The notes beneath the pieces were generated by a model. That model worked only from the letters and a program-made list of their open reading frames with translations. It was not told where the DNA came from and did no database searches. A stretch of DNA of 64,000 bases from Lepidodermella squamata (lineage: Eukaryota > Gastrotricha). The position numbers and the translations under genes are program-made. The number at the start of each line of letters is the position of its first letter. The first letter of the stretch is position 1. The stretch lies in the NCBI GenBank assembly GCA_047495785.1, contig JBLDXI010000001.1, positions 1,178,001-1,242,000 of the forward strand. The letters run 5' to 3'. Of this stretch, positions 41,884 through 53,898 are shown piece after piece.

Positions 41884-42468
41884 ACTGCGATAAACACTAT
41901 CATTATTTTTGAGGTTGGTGATATATCTATTGTAATTGATCGGAAGTTCGATTGCGAATCTTTATTGGAGATGATGATACAATAAATTAGACGTTTCAGT
42001 ATCAGCTGAACCACATCGTATCCAGAGTTCAATTCAGTAATATAAATTACTGAGTGGAGATTCGAAATCAAATTTGGCTCCTTTAACATGAGGTTAGGGT
42101 TGGAAAGCTCAGGAAACCGAAAAGGTCCCGAAACTTAGATCGAACTAATGTGTAAAACGGGAAAGACTCCCGATTTTGCCAGCAAATTCGACAAGTCAAA
42201 GTGATATCAGCCTTCTCGGGGAGATATGATCCCTACCCAGCTTTGAAAGCAGAAAATTTTGGTCGAACAATTTGCAATATTACGCAACCGGAATCCCTAA
42301 TAAATTACACTATTTTCGAGGAATATATTTTTTCGAATTTTATTTCAATATTTTCACCAAGTCCCCATATCATCATTCAGAGTATCAATAGTTAGCATCA
42401 AGAATAATATATAAATATTATCAACCGGCAAGTATCTTTGGAAAAGTCTTATTCATCGAAAAGCTCAA
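41884..42468. other. Intergenic, no gene recognised
   Basis: Convergent 3' flanks of the LicD-like gene and the P450. AATAAA-like sequence (CAATAAATTAG near 41980). Confidence 0.4.
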
Positions 42469-44148
42469 TTACTTTCTGGGAACCAGTTTCACCCAGACAC
42501 CATCAAGCGGCGTAATGGTGAAGCCGCACATCAAGGGCAATGAATCACCAGTTCTCGGAGTTTTCTCGATCCGATACTTGCGCAACAGGTTAACAAAGGT
42601 AAGCTTCATCTCCAGCATAGCAAATCGCATTCCTAAGCAAATCCGAGGCCCGGCGCCGAACGGCATAAAGGCGCCCTCATGTCTCGTGGCATAAGTCGGG
42701 TAGTCGGGGAAAAATCGTTCCGGGTGGAATTTTTCAACATCAACCGGGCCCCACTGCTGTTCATCACGATGCAGCGACCAAACATCGCCCATTATATTCA
42801 TTCCTTTGGCGATATGGACACCGTTGATGACCGTGGACTCAATGCAGCATCGATGAAGGACCAAAGGCGCGATGGGGTAAATCCTAAGGCTCTCATTGAT
42901 AACCGCCTCCAAATAGGGCAAGTTCATTAATGTTTCGTAGTCAGCAGGCGAGGAATCGTTCGGTAGAACAGCATCGATCTCGGCAATCAGCTTATTTTGA
43001 ACATCGGGATTATTCGCCAATAAATGGGTTGTAAATGCCATAGAATTGCTCGAAGTCTATTAAATTAATAAAATTCAAATAAAATTTATATTAATTAAAT
43101 TAATTAAAATTTTAAATGAACTTACTTCGTAACCAGCAATCATGAAAATTGCGCTCTGCCCGATAACTTCTTCGACAGTGAGACCCTTGTGGCCGTTCAA
43201 GAGATTCGGATCTGCCACAGATTCCTCGACATCAAGCATCATTTGCAACAAATCAGCCCGCCTCTCGTTTTTAGCCTTCCGCTCGTTGATGACTTGTTTC
43301 GTTGAATCTCTCAACAGAGCTCGAGTAGTGAATGTCCCGAAACCGAGCAAAGCACGCATGTCTTCAAACCGGAAAATAAGCCGATCGATTTCCGGGAAAA
43401 CAATGGCTAATTTCATAGAGGTATGCGCGTTGACAATGTTTTTGAACATCGCATTGATGGCGATCAAAAATGGATTGTTGCCGCCTCGGTTTTTCGTACT
43501 CTCCAATTCGACACCGAACGCCGATTCGGCAATTGTGTCCATTGTCAGGAATTGCAAAGGTTCGAAAATGTTGCATTCCTGACCGGATGCGGCGCTTTCT
43601 TTGATCAGACTCATGAAGTCTGTCTGGCATTTGGCCAATAAGGGCATGAGAGACTTGAGGCGGCCAGCTGAGAACATAGGATTAGCTATAGTCCTAAGCC
43701 TCTTCCATCGCTCTCCACGAGCCAGCAAAACATTCACAGTTTGACTGCGAAAAACTCGTTGCAATAACCTTCAATACAAATTTTTTAAATTTTACCTCGC
43801 AGATTCCGGATCATCTTGAAGTGGGAAATGTTTATGCCCAGGAAAATTCGAAAATTGTTTAATATAGACTTGGGTTAGGAAGGCAGGGTCCGTCGAAACC
43901 AGAGTAGGCGTAGAACCTTCGTAATACCCATATAACTTGCCGTATTTTTTCGACCAATTCGGCATGACCAAATGCCTTCCTTTTTCGTCGGCCATTTCCA
44001 TCAAGTTGCCCAGGAGCCAGTGCGGCTCTGGGCCTGGAATGCCTTCGCGTTTGAAGTGGTTGAATGCGAAAAACTTGCGGTAGATGTAGAACGCTATTGA
44101 TGATGTGGTGATAGCCACAGCTATCGCAGCTAAAATTGCCATTTTCAA
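42469..44148 (-). CDS. Cytochrome P450, CYP3-clan-like
   Basis: 527 residues from exons 43796-44148, 43126-43768 and 42469-43056 (introns of 27 and 69 bp). N-terminal membrane anchor (ILAAIAVAITTSSIAFYIY), proline hinge GIPGPEPHWLLGN, oxygen-binding helix AGYE/TSSNSMAF restored by the second splice, ESLRIYP (ExxR), FHPERF and heme motif FMPFGAGPRICLG with the Cys ligand. The hinge and heme phrases resemble CYP3-clan enzymes such as nematode CYP13. The first intron would be only 27 bp, very short for a spliceosomal intron. It is inferred from the frame change between LQDDPESAR and LLQRVFRSQ; an alternative acceptor at 43748-43749 (TTCGCAG) would give a longer intron. The first splice is therefore the weakest part of the model. 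Confidence 0.82.
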
Positions 44149-45352
44149 TGTTCTGAGAAAGTGTTAAATCTAGGCAAGTTCAGTTAATACACGTTATTTA
44201 TCTCGACTTTTCCTTAGGCTGTACAAAATTTGACAATGGCGAAGAACGAACTTGCTTGTGTAGTGAATGAAAAAAATGTCCAGGGCGCTAAAGGATCAGA
44301 ATTACAAAGAACAGTGCACTAGTGGCTTGTAGTATGCCGTGTATTACTATTCTACACGCCGCGTATCGGGCTTTGACGTATACGATATTTTTTTTTTCTC
44401 TATCCGTTTTTTTTGCGGTTTTACGCATAATATGGATTATATAAGCAATGAGTGTGCACATGTCTCTCGTGCGAAAGCTTTTTCGGCTGAAACGGGGTCA
44501 TCCATCGATTTTGCCTGGTCTGCGGTCGCCACAAAAGACATCAAGGCGGCTGGGAAAACTCAGAACATAAAAGCAATATAAGCCCAAGTGACGCATAATA
44601 TATTATGAAGTTAGGTCATCAATTTTAGGGGAGACAAATTTTGAGTAATTAATTTGCTGAAAACATTTTTGCCAATTTTTTCTGGAGTTTTTTGATTAAT
44701 TAAAAAAAATGAAAATGACCAAAAAATGTCTTCGTAATTTTCAGTTTAAGGCCTGACCATCGATTGCCTGCTTGACAAATTTATTTCATTTTGAAAATTA
44801 CATTTCAACTTTTTTACCGTTTTTAATAATTTGCGTATGGTTCCAACTCTTGAATTTTGGTTTCGCAACACGAAAATTTGGTTCCGCTAAAATGTATTCT
44901 GATAAACTCATCCCCCCTCGTCTAATTATTTACGATGTTTTATGGTATAGTATACCCTCGGTAGTGCTTGGTAAAAATTGCTTTAGATAAAACTAACTGG
45001 GTGGATATACATATTTGACCTTTTCAATCGACCGCACTCGCAATAGGTATAAGGGCAACGGCGCCGGAACGAGTGTAAGAAAAAATGATTCCGGAAATTT
45101 CCGAATTTTTGTTCTTCGCACATGACGTTCATAAAGCTGCGGATATCGAATAAATCTCATGGTAAAATATTTACATTTGCTCAGAATTCTTCTCTCTTTA
45201 TTAACAAAGCCTGAGCAAAATTCTGGACGAATTTATTGGCAACGAAGGTTCTAGTTTTTTATTATATAATAACATTGGAATATAAACGGTGATGAAGTAT
45301 TGCGTTTTTCGTTCGCAGTCGATGCAACAAATTTTCGTTGTAACCGCGAAAT
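44149..45352. other. Intergenic, contains repeat fragment
   Basis: Between P450 and ion channel genes, transcribed away from each other. Apart from the repeat at 44741-44894, nothing is recognised. The frame at 44339-44581 has no domain features. Confidence 0.4.
44741..44894. repeat. Third copy of the GGAACC repeat family, partial
   Basis: Shares TTTTCAGTTTAAGGCCTG with the LicD-intron copy and the right end with TATGGTTCCAACTC...AATTTGGTTCCGCTAAAATG. No left-end GGAACCAAA is visible, so this copy looks truncated on the left. Confidence 0.5.
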
Positions 45353-46605
45353 ATGCTTTTTGCGATATTCGCTCTGTTTCCGGCATTTTGTTATTTCCTA
45401 GCCTCGGCTCAGAACGAGACTATGATGAGTCTATGGGGCGAGAATGCAGAATATGAATTTTTCAACGTGAAATGCCCACTGGCCAGGTCGACAAACTTAC
45501 CCCAAGAGTTGATGTTCACAGATGAAAGCTCCTTACCAATCAATGTGACATTCACCTTCGCCCTGTATCGAATCTGTGACATCGATGACCTTCAGCAAAG
45601 GTTACTCCGGCAAAACAAAAAGACATGCATATTATATTTATATGTTTCAGCCTGTCTATTCTTGGACAGATAGAGTTGGCATGGGAGCTTCCGAGAAATG
45701 GCTGCATGTGCCTCACCTGCTCGGATGAGGACGGCGACGAGCCCCAAGAACAAGGGGACGTAGCATTAAATCGAGCAAAAGCTATCACTTGGTTTCCGCA
45801 GATTCTGCACTTAAATGCTCTGAAAAAACCAACCGCTTTCAATGAAAAGGTAGAAACTGTGATGTTTTACGCCGACGACTTCCCCCGAGTGACTGCGGAA
45901 GTAGTGATTCAATTGATTCTGGAGACAAGCTGCGATGGGTTCAGTCTGCCTCGATTCCCCTTCGACAAACTCGATTGCGTCTTGATTTTTGAAGCCCTTC
46001 AAAATTCGGAGTATTTAAGTTTCATTGAAGCCAAATTCACAATAGAAACGTTAATCTACAAGCCGCTTGATAATGCAGACATATGGGAGATGGCGTCTGT
46101 TGGTGGAAAAAATGTTTCAATATCGAAGGTGGGGAGGTATGTCGGGTCGGAATTACTTGCTTTTGATATGGTAGACTTCAAATTGTCATTCCGACGGAAG
46201 CCTTATTACATTATGGGAAATATTTTAATCCCAATCTACATTCTATCGTTTCTTCAGCTCTCATCTTTGCTTATGAATCCTACTTACCCAGATAGACCCA
46301 TGTTCTGCATGACCGTTGTGCTAGCTGTCTTTGTACTGTTAACATTAGCTTATTCATCAATTCCTAAGACTTCTGAGGTCATTTATTTGATTGTAACGAT
46401 TGAAGCAAAGATCGTGATTTCAGCTGCTATCACATTCTATACTCTTCTATCAATGACAGTTGCGGAATATCCTAAATTCAAAACTACATCAAAAATTTTA
46501 TCGATCTCCTTCATCAGGCTATTGGATGTCGTAGTAGCGTCTGTCTCAACAATTGTCATTATAACAGTCGATTTTGTTTGCATGAACATGATGATGCAAG
46601 ATTGA
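45353..46605 (+). CDS. Cys-loop (pentameric) ligand-gated ion channel subunit, divergent
   Basis: 400 residues from exons 45353-45600 and 45651-46605 (50-bp phase-2 intron). Signal peptide then an extracellular beta domain. ITWFPQILHLNA resembles the WxPDxxxxN strand, and ETSCDGFSLPRFPFDKLDC is the Cys-loop. The loop has 14 residues between cysteines rather than the usual 13. Four membrane helices follow: KPYYIMGNILIPIYILSFL (M1), the pore helix region DRPMFCMTVVLAVFVLLTLAY (M2), EVIYLIVTIEAKIVISAAI (M3) and a C-terminal M4 near VVVASVSTIVIITVDFV. The M3-M4 loop is very short. Ion selectivity cannot be told. The region of the second beta strand lacks the usual WxDxRLxW, reading GQIELAWE. Confidence 0.78.
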
Positions 46606-46651
46606 ACATGATAATCGTTACAAATTTTATTTGCAGTAAATTCATTTGGTG

Positions 46652-49600
46652 TTACTTAGCTCCGTTTTGTTGCAAAAACGTTACAATAGGATCATCCCGG
46701 GCGAATGCGGCCTGCATCAAAGGCGTAACACCGTTTCGTTTTCTCACGTTAATTAGCGCCCCGCGCTCGTGCAGTAATTTCACAATTTCAAGATGACCGC
46801 CTTCAACGGCCCAGAACAGCGCAGTAGCGCCTTCTCGATCAACCGCATTTACATTAGCGCCGATTCGAAGCAGAAATTTGACAACCTCCTTATGACCCTG
46901 ATGAGCTGCCTCCATTAAAGCTGTCATTCCTGCATCATCACTCGCGTTGAGATCAGCCCGTTTCGCCTGAAGGAACTGCACGATTTCGAGGTGGCCGAGA
47001 TGAGACGCTAGAATTAACGGCGTTGTTCCATCTTTCTGCTTCTGATTGACATCCCCACCATTCGATTGCAAGAGTTCAACGACAGCTGTATGGCCCCCTC
47101 GAACTGCAGCAATCAAAGCGCTTTGACCAGTCCGATCTGTCGCGGTGATTTTCGCGTTTTTAGCTAGAAGAGCCTTCACAACTTCGATGTGACCACTTGC
47201 AGAGGCGGAGATCAAAGCCGTTGACCCAGTGCTATCTGATGCATTGACACTGGCTCCTGATAGAAGCAAAAGATTAGCCACCTCAAGATGGTTACTCGCC
47301 GCAGCTTTCATCAACGCATTTTGCCCAGATCTATCGCTAGCGTTCGTTTGGCAGCCATTTGCTATCAAATACTCGACTACGTCCCTATAGCCCCTCTCAC
47401 TCGCAGCCATCAAAGGAGTTGAACCATCTCCTTTCGCTGATGTTAGGCTTGCCTTGGTATTCGCATGGAGGAGTTTCACGATTTCGAGATGACCATTCTC
47501 TGCCGCGAAGTAGATGGCGGTTGATCCGTCTTGCGCATGCATACCGACTGTAGCTCCGCTTGATATCAGCAGATCAGCCACATCTGCTCGGCCCTCCTTC
47601 GCTGCAATCATCAACGCCGTAATCCCATCACGATCAGCCGCGTCCACCTTACAGCCGTTGCTTAGCAAAAACGGAATCCCTGTTACACAGTGGCTATTTA
47701 ACGTGGCTTGCATCAACAGGGTGAAGCCGTTCTTCTTCGTCGTTGTCATTAGAGCGCCGAAGCTGTGTAACAACTGAACAGCTTTCATTTGACACTTCTC
47801 AACAGCGTAGAACATTGCAGAAGCGCCATGGCTATCAGTTTGATTGATTTTCGCAGCTTTTGAATGCAGTAGATGAATAATATCTACGTTACCCTTCGCA
47901 GCAGCTTTCATCAAGGCAGTAGTTCCTCTGTGGTCATGTGAATCAGGTCTTGCCCCTGCTTTGAGTAGAAAATTCGCTGCGTCACTCGAGCCACCTTGAG
48001 CCGCGCATAGTAAGGCACTATTACCCGAGCGATCCGTTGCGAAAACATCCGCGCCGTGCTCTATCAGCTCTTCAATGACATCGGCATGGCCATTCAAAGC
48101 GGCTAACATCAGAGCAGTCGTCCCTTCGAGATCTGGTACGTTGACTTCAACGCTGTGTCCAATCATTTTTAGAAGGGCTTTCACCACGTCTAGATGACCA
48201 CCGTGGCAAGCCAACATCAAAGCAGTTCGGCCTTCATCGTTCGTCACATCCATTCTAGCTTGATTCTCTTGAAGGTACTGCATTATATCAGCCCGGCCTG
48301 TTGCACTCGCGATGAGTAGGGGGTTCATACCGTTGAAATCAGCGTCATCTAACGAAGCTCCGCCTGCTCGATGAAGGAGCCGTACAATCGCTAAGCTTCC
48401 CGTTCCTGTCGCTGCCATTATCGGAGTCTCACCCAGGGCATTTTTCTTATGCACTAGGGTCGGATCTGTTCGAATGATTTCTTCGCAGTCCGAATAGTTA
48501 CCTCGAAGCGCTGCCATGAATAAGCTAGAGTTATCATTCGGGAAGCCTAATTTAGCTGTCCAATAGCGAATAGCAGCGATTTTGCAAATAATTTTCTGAC
48601 CGACAACTTCCACCAGTGTTTTAAGTTGAGCTTGCTCAGGCGTAGGATCGTCTTTGTTTTCAACTATCCGCATAAGGGCCGAGTCACCTAGGGCATCTTC
48701 CTGAGCTAGAATTTTAGCAGTGTCGACCCGAGCTCTGTTCAGCTTCGTGATTAGATTCGTCAGTAGCTCAGCTGCGACGTTGTGCTCAGACCCGAAGCTG
48801 GTAATGCGCCATTTTGACAGATACAGTAGATGAAAGAACGACTGGCTATTCGGCCCGTATTTCGCTTTGCACAACTTCTCAATGGTGTGGCTGTCAGTTT
48901 CACTGAGAATAGGTTTGAGGATCAGTTTCCGACGACGAGTAGCCGCTCGGTACAAAACATCGGCATTTACGAATTTCGCTTTGATTTCCGAAGGATCCTG
49001 TTCGATGAAGCGGCCAACTTTTGCTGCATCGCCTGCAGCTTTATGAACGAGATGATGGACGCAGTAGCCAAGATGTAGCCTTTTCTCACTTTCGACAGCA
49101 TCAACGACTTGGAGTAAGGCTTTGGCGTGGAACTGAGCGCAGATCGTAGCAGCCTCGGTTTCTTTAAGGTCCCATAATACTGCAGCGTCTGCGGCATCAA
49201 TAGGCTGGCTGTAATCGAACAGGAGAAACGAGTAGAAATACCATCGCATTTCATTGGTCTCTTTGCTCAAAATGAATAGAAGCAACTTCGTTAGCGTTCG
49301 TAAGGGCTCGGCAGTAGGCATGCCATCTTCGGGCCGGCGGGAGAGTGCTTCACAAAGGAAGCCGTAGATTTTATTTGGATCTTCTTGTTCGTTCGCCGTG
49401 AAACAGGCCCGTATCATCGCACCGATTAGCGGCAGCCCTAGGGACATTGGAGCAAGTGGTTTCAGCTTGTTGAAGCCAAGCCGATCTTTTAAAGGATTTT
49501 CTAGAATGTGTAGCATCTGTCTATCATTCATCTCTTTAACAGGAACCGTTCGAATGTTATATCGATGACCATGAAGACCGGCTTCTCTAGCATCTCGAGT

Positions 49601-51101
49601 GATGGCTACACAACGGATCGTGTTGCCAAGATTAAGGAGGGTTTCGACTATCCTCTTGTTGTTAATGTCGTCCAGGACAAAGAGGAAGCGCTTGGTCGGA
49701 TCCTTTTCCAAAAGAGTTTTGATTTTAAGACGAGTGCGAGGCTTGATTGAACCGAACTCCGATTCCAAGACATCAGCGACTTCGTCAACAAAAGCATCTT
49801 CATCGAAGGACTTCGATTCCTTGAGAACATTGAGCCAGGCAATGACTTCGGCGTGGCATTCGTACCATAAAAATACTTCGTGCCTTTCTTCGTTCAACAA
49901 AGTTGCCACGATACTAGTTTTGCCACATCCGCTATTGCCGGTTATCATTAAGGTGGCTGAAAAATTAGCAATTATTAGTTGTGTTCGGTGGCTAAAAGGT
50001 TAGACGTTATAGGCCCAGGCGGGAATTGAACCCGCGATCTTCTGTTTACGAGACAGACGCTCTACCACTAAGCTACTGAGCCCGGATGATTTCAGCTCAT
50101 AATTTTGAGATAATAATACTTATTCAAACCAACTTACCGGGGCTTTGAGCGTCGCAGACAGTTTTTATGCCAAATTTAATTTCGTTCTCCTCATCCCGAT
50201 CTTGATAATTCGAGCACGGCAGAACGACGCCAATTTTCCGCATTCGCTGAATTTTTGGCAGGTTATGTTCCGGTGCTTTCGACTGCCTTTTCGCGTTATC
50301 CCGCTGAACCCTGGCCTTATTAGGCGGCAAGACATCCTGAGGGCCCTTCGGAGCTGCTGGCATTAAAGACTGCTGGTTAGACATGATCTTATTGCTGGCG
50401 ACACTTGGGTCCATGCTAAGAGCCGTAGTTTGACGACTGAACAGGTAGCCTGCCTCTGATTGGTTTGTATTTTTGAACCGCAAGTTGACTTGGCTAGGTT
50501 TGTTTGAAGTATGCGAAGCGTCTGAGTCACTATCTCTACTTCCAGCTGTTTCCAGTCGCGAGGCCTTTTGCGGATTAATTGTGAATCGGTTTTGATTCGC
50601 CATGGCTCCAATTCCGCCCCCTGCTGCGATATAGCTGGTCTGAAGGTATGACGCCAGAAGAGCATTAGAAGACAGTCCATTGGAGTTATAACTTGGCTCT
50701 CTGGCTATGCCGCGATTCCCATCGAAAAGATTCTTGCGGTGAGCTGCTTTCGGGGAGGAGCTGGGCGACTGTTCTCCCGGCCGACCTGCTACGTGAGGTT
50801 TCCGCTCACCATTCGGCTCTTCAACTTGCGGTTGACCCGTGTGGAAATTACCTCCGGGAGCGAAGTAAGGCGAGCTTGATGGTAGATGGAAAGTTTTGCG
50901 GTAATCCATTTTCGGTGAATCTGTCATCGACATAGGTGGTGAGTTGTGGCGCTGTTCGGCTACAGCCTCAGCAAGCCCAACGCCCAAAGCCCACGCTCCC
51001 TCAGGCTTGCTCGAATTCGGCTCTGGCTGATGAAACTGTTCGTTCAACTGGTTCATCCTGTTTCTGTTCATTTCAGCCTGCTGAAGATGCCTGGTCGACA
51101 T
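46652..51101 (-). CDS. NB-ARC / ankyrin-repeat protein (NLR-like)
   Basis: 1422 residues from exons 50138-51101 and 46652-49956 (181-bp phase-1 intron). Residues 1-320 are a low-complexity Ser/Asn/Pro/Gln-rich region with a basic patch. The splice restores ATLMITGNSGCGKTS, a P-loop at about 328-336. Walker B is RFLFVLDD (about 412-418), then a sensor-like CVAITRDA and the GLPL motif SLGLPLIG (about 495). GLPL marks the NB-ARC branch (APAF-1/CED-4/plant NLR) rather than NACHT. A helical region follows, then about 18 ankyrin repeats of 33 residues (TALMxAAxxGHxxVVxxLL) from about 840 to the C-terminus. No CARD, death or TIR domain is recognisable. Likely an oligomerising signal ATPase whose ankyrin array is the sensor. 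The intron carries a tRNA gene. Confidence 0.88.
50011..50082 (-). tRNA. tRNA-Thr (anticodon CGU)
   Basis: 72-nt cloverleaf on the minus strand. Acceptor GGCTCAG pairs with CTGGGCC (one G-U), D arm GCTTAGTGGTAGAGC, anticodon stem TCTGT/ACAGA with loop CTCGTAA giving anticodon CGT, T arm GCGGG/CCCGC around TTCAATT, discriminator T. Box A (TAGCTTAGTGG) and box B (GGTTCAATTCC) are intact, and a run of four T follows 14 nt downstream (minus strand) as a Pol III terminator. No intron. Lies wholly inside the intron of the NB-ARC-ankyrin gene in the same orientation. Confidence 0.92.
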
Positions 51102-51731
51102 TTTAGTACCTTTCAGGCTAATTTATCTGGTAAATAATATTATACGAAAATTAATGGCCACTCATGCGCTAGTTATTCTCTCATCTAATTGAGACTCGTC
51201 AATTGCTCGACCATGGTTACCAGCGGCGACTTCAATACCCTGTCAATGACGCGTTTTATTTAGTACTTTTAAATGGCAAATGCGCCTTCCGCTAACCGCT
51301 AACACTTGTGGGATGGGACTCACTGTCCTAGACGTATTGAAGGAGTCAGAACCTGAAATCAGTACGCTAGACGCTAGTACTTTCTAAGTTATCCGGTCGA
51401 CTCGTTTACGCTTGGAAAATAAGAAAAAGTGAAGGAAAGGAGTCTGTACTTTTGGCTGGGTAAAAAATGAAGAACACGCCAGATTACCATGTGTTGCCGC
51501 AGGTTTCTGTTACGGTTGAATTCATATAGGTATACGTCTGCATGATACAAAGTGATTTAACATGAAGGCTTTGTCATTACAGCGCCGTTGAATTATCAAC
51601 GGTGACACGTTTCACAATCGTAGATGCAATAATCCTTTCATATGAAACAGGATGTAACCACGTAATATTGCGGATGTTACTCTGGACTATATAACCGATG
51701 GAAAAGCTTTTCTTTAAACATTATCCACAAA
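51102..51731. other. Divergent promoter region, NLR-like and sushi genes
   Basis: 630 bp between two divergently transcribed genes. A TATA-like CTATATAA lies at 51687-51694, about 40 bp before the sushi gene start. No gene seen. Confidence 0.5.
51687..51694 (+). promoter_or_regulatory. TATA-like box of the sushi-repeat gene
   Basis: CTATATAA 38-45 bp upstream of the ATG at 51732. The short distance implies a very short 5' UTR. Confidence 0.4.
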
Positions 51732-53898
51732 ATGGTAGCAGTTTTGTTCATAGTTACCACGACGCTTCTAGCTGGAACCTGTCAGGCTGCCGTTTCGTCT
51801 ACCACGACAGTTGGGCAAGACAGAGCTCTGCGAACTACAACCACCGTCAAAAAGACAGTTCGATGTGCAAATCCACCATTCGTCTCGTGTGCCGAATGCT
51901 CTGCTACTCCGTGGCCGACCACTCAGGCGGCTTCTCGAAATTTCATGCCTAAACTTGTTCCGATGAACTCCACCAGCAATCGTGCCGTAATGCTGTTTGA
52001 CGTCGGTGATGTTGTGTACTATCGCAGCAAAACGAGCAACTACACCCTGCGAGGACCGACATCTTTGACATGCCTAGCGAATGGATCGTGGTCCGAGGCG
52101 CCAACTTGCATTCGACAGTACTTTTGCGCCATTCCCAATATCATTAACGCTGCTTGCTCCGCAAACGGGCAGTCTATCGTGCTGCAGGGACTGCGAGCAA
52201 CTTGCACGTGCAAATCAGGTTACTACGTTGTTGGCAATGCGAACATCACTTGCGCACCGGGAGGATCGTTCGCGGAGCTGTATTACGATGACAACAAGCA
52301 GGTTACGCATCCAAGCTGTCGACCAATCACTACTACAACCACGAGCCGTCCTGATGGCTGCTACAACGGCCCGCCAATAATAAAGAGCGGGAAGTGTGTC
52401 AACGTCAAGTCGCCAAGTAGCAACGTGTTTAATCAGAACGATGAAGCCAAATGTACATGTGACCGCTGCTACAAACTAAACTCAACGACGACGATCAAGT
52501 GCTTGGGCGGTGGCAAATTCTCTAATGTTCCTGCTTGTATTCTAGACTCAATAGCCTGTCCTTCGAATAACTGCGCGAAGTCTCCGGACGTTCCAGGTGC
52601 TGGCTGCATGAACTGCACAGGCCCTAATCGTGTTTTCACGTTCAAACCCGGCGATACAGTCACCTATCAATGCCAGTCTGGCTACGCGACCGTGGGTAAT
52701 CCGACGGTTACATGCCAAGTCAGCGGAAACTGGACAAAACCTCCTACGTGCGTCCTTGGAGCAACCACGCCAAAGCCTATCCGCTGCAATCAAATTCCAA
52801 CGATGGTGAACGGCCGCTGCTTGGTAACTGACAACAACGATGATGATGACGATAATGAATTCAGCACTTCGCGAACTGCGACCTGCTCTTGTGGGATCGA
52901 CGAGGATGACAATAACGTATATCGCCTAACAGGTAATGCTGTCATCACATGTCAAGCCTCTGGAGTCTGGAGCACTGCTCCAACATGCACAAAGGTATTC
53001 ACCACTAGTCAGTCATTCATTTCTCAGCATTAGTTTTCACTAGGTCGAGAAAACAACGGTGAAACCTACTACGGCGATACCAAACACCTGCAGCCTGATG
53101 ACCATTGCCAATGGCGTTTGCGCTGCCTCAAATGACGACGGCTCGACTGATTTTTCCGTTGGCGAGACCATCGATTGTGAATGTGACGATAATGCCAGAC
53201 CATTGAATCCTGAAAATTCTGTTGTCTCGTGTCAGCGTGGAGGCACTTGGTCATCCTCCGGACCTAAATGCTCGACTGTCAAATGTGGAGATGCACCTCC
53301 TGTCACGAATGGGTACTGTATCGACAAGGAGAGCGATTTTTGGCCCGGTGAAACTACAACTTGCGCTTGCAGCACTAATTATCAACTAAGCTCGGGATCT
53401 GCAACTATCAGATGCCTCGATACTGGGAAATGGAATTCCAGTGTCACATGCTTAACCACTGTTACTGCTGTCCAAGGCTGTCCGAACTTTGGCCTCGTTC
53501 GCGGAACTTGCAATTTCCGTACCACACCGAAAACACTGGTTGGTGAAACAGTATCTTGCAGCTGCCAATCTGGGTACAACCTTGTCGGGTCGGAGAGTTT
53601 CACTTGCCTGGGAGCGAATCAATGGAACACTCAACCCTTCCCGAACTGTCTACCAAGTACAAATATAACTGGCTGTCCCTTACCAGAAATTGCTTTTGGT
53701 AGCTGTGTCGTCAACAGCAATCAGTACTGTGCTACAACGAATCCTTGCAGCATTACCATAGACGGCGCGACTATAACGTGCACCTGCCAACCTGGATACA
53801 AGCTGATCAACTTTACGGCTTATCCTAATTTTCCTGTCTGCAATCCTAACTACAAGTGGCATCCATTTATCCCATATTGTGTGCCCACTGCGGCTTGA
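51732..53898 (+). CDS. Secreted sushi/CCP-repeat protein
   Basis: 705 residues from exons 51732-52994 and 53044-53898 (49-bp phase-0 intron between TCTK and VEKTT). Signal peptide VAVLFIVTTTLLAGTCQA, then Thr-rich linkers separating about ten sushi-like modules of about 55-65 residues, each ending in the hallmark W-x-x-x-P-x-C (for example GSWSEAPTC, GNWTKPPTC, GVWSTAPTC, GKWNSSVTC). Many modules carry the pattern CxC with GY or its equivalent in the middle. Several have extra acidic loops (DNNDDDDDNE). No membrane segment or GPI signal at the end, so secreted. Sushi proteins act in complement, adhesion and cuticle or egg coats; role here unknown. Confidence 0.82.

Noticed and set aside
46652-49956. 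NACHT domain assignment
   Set aside because: GLPL motif and Walker B context fit NB-ARC better.
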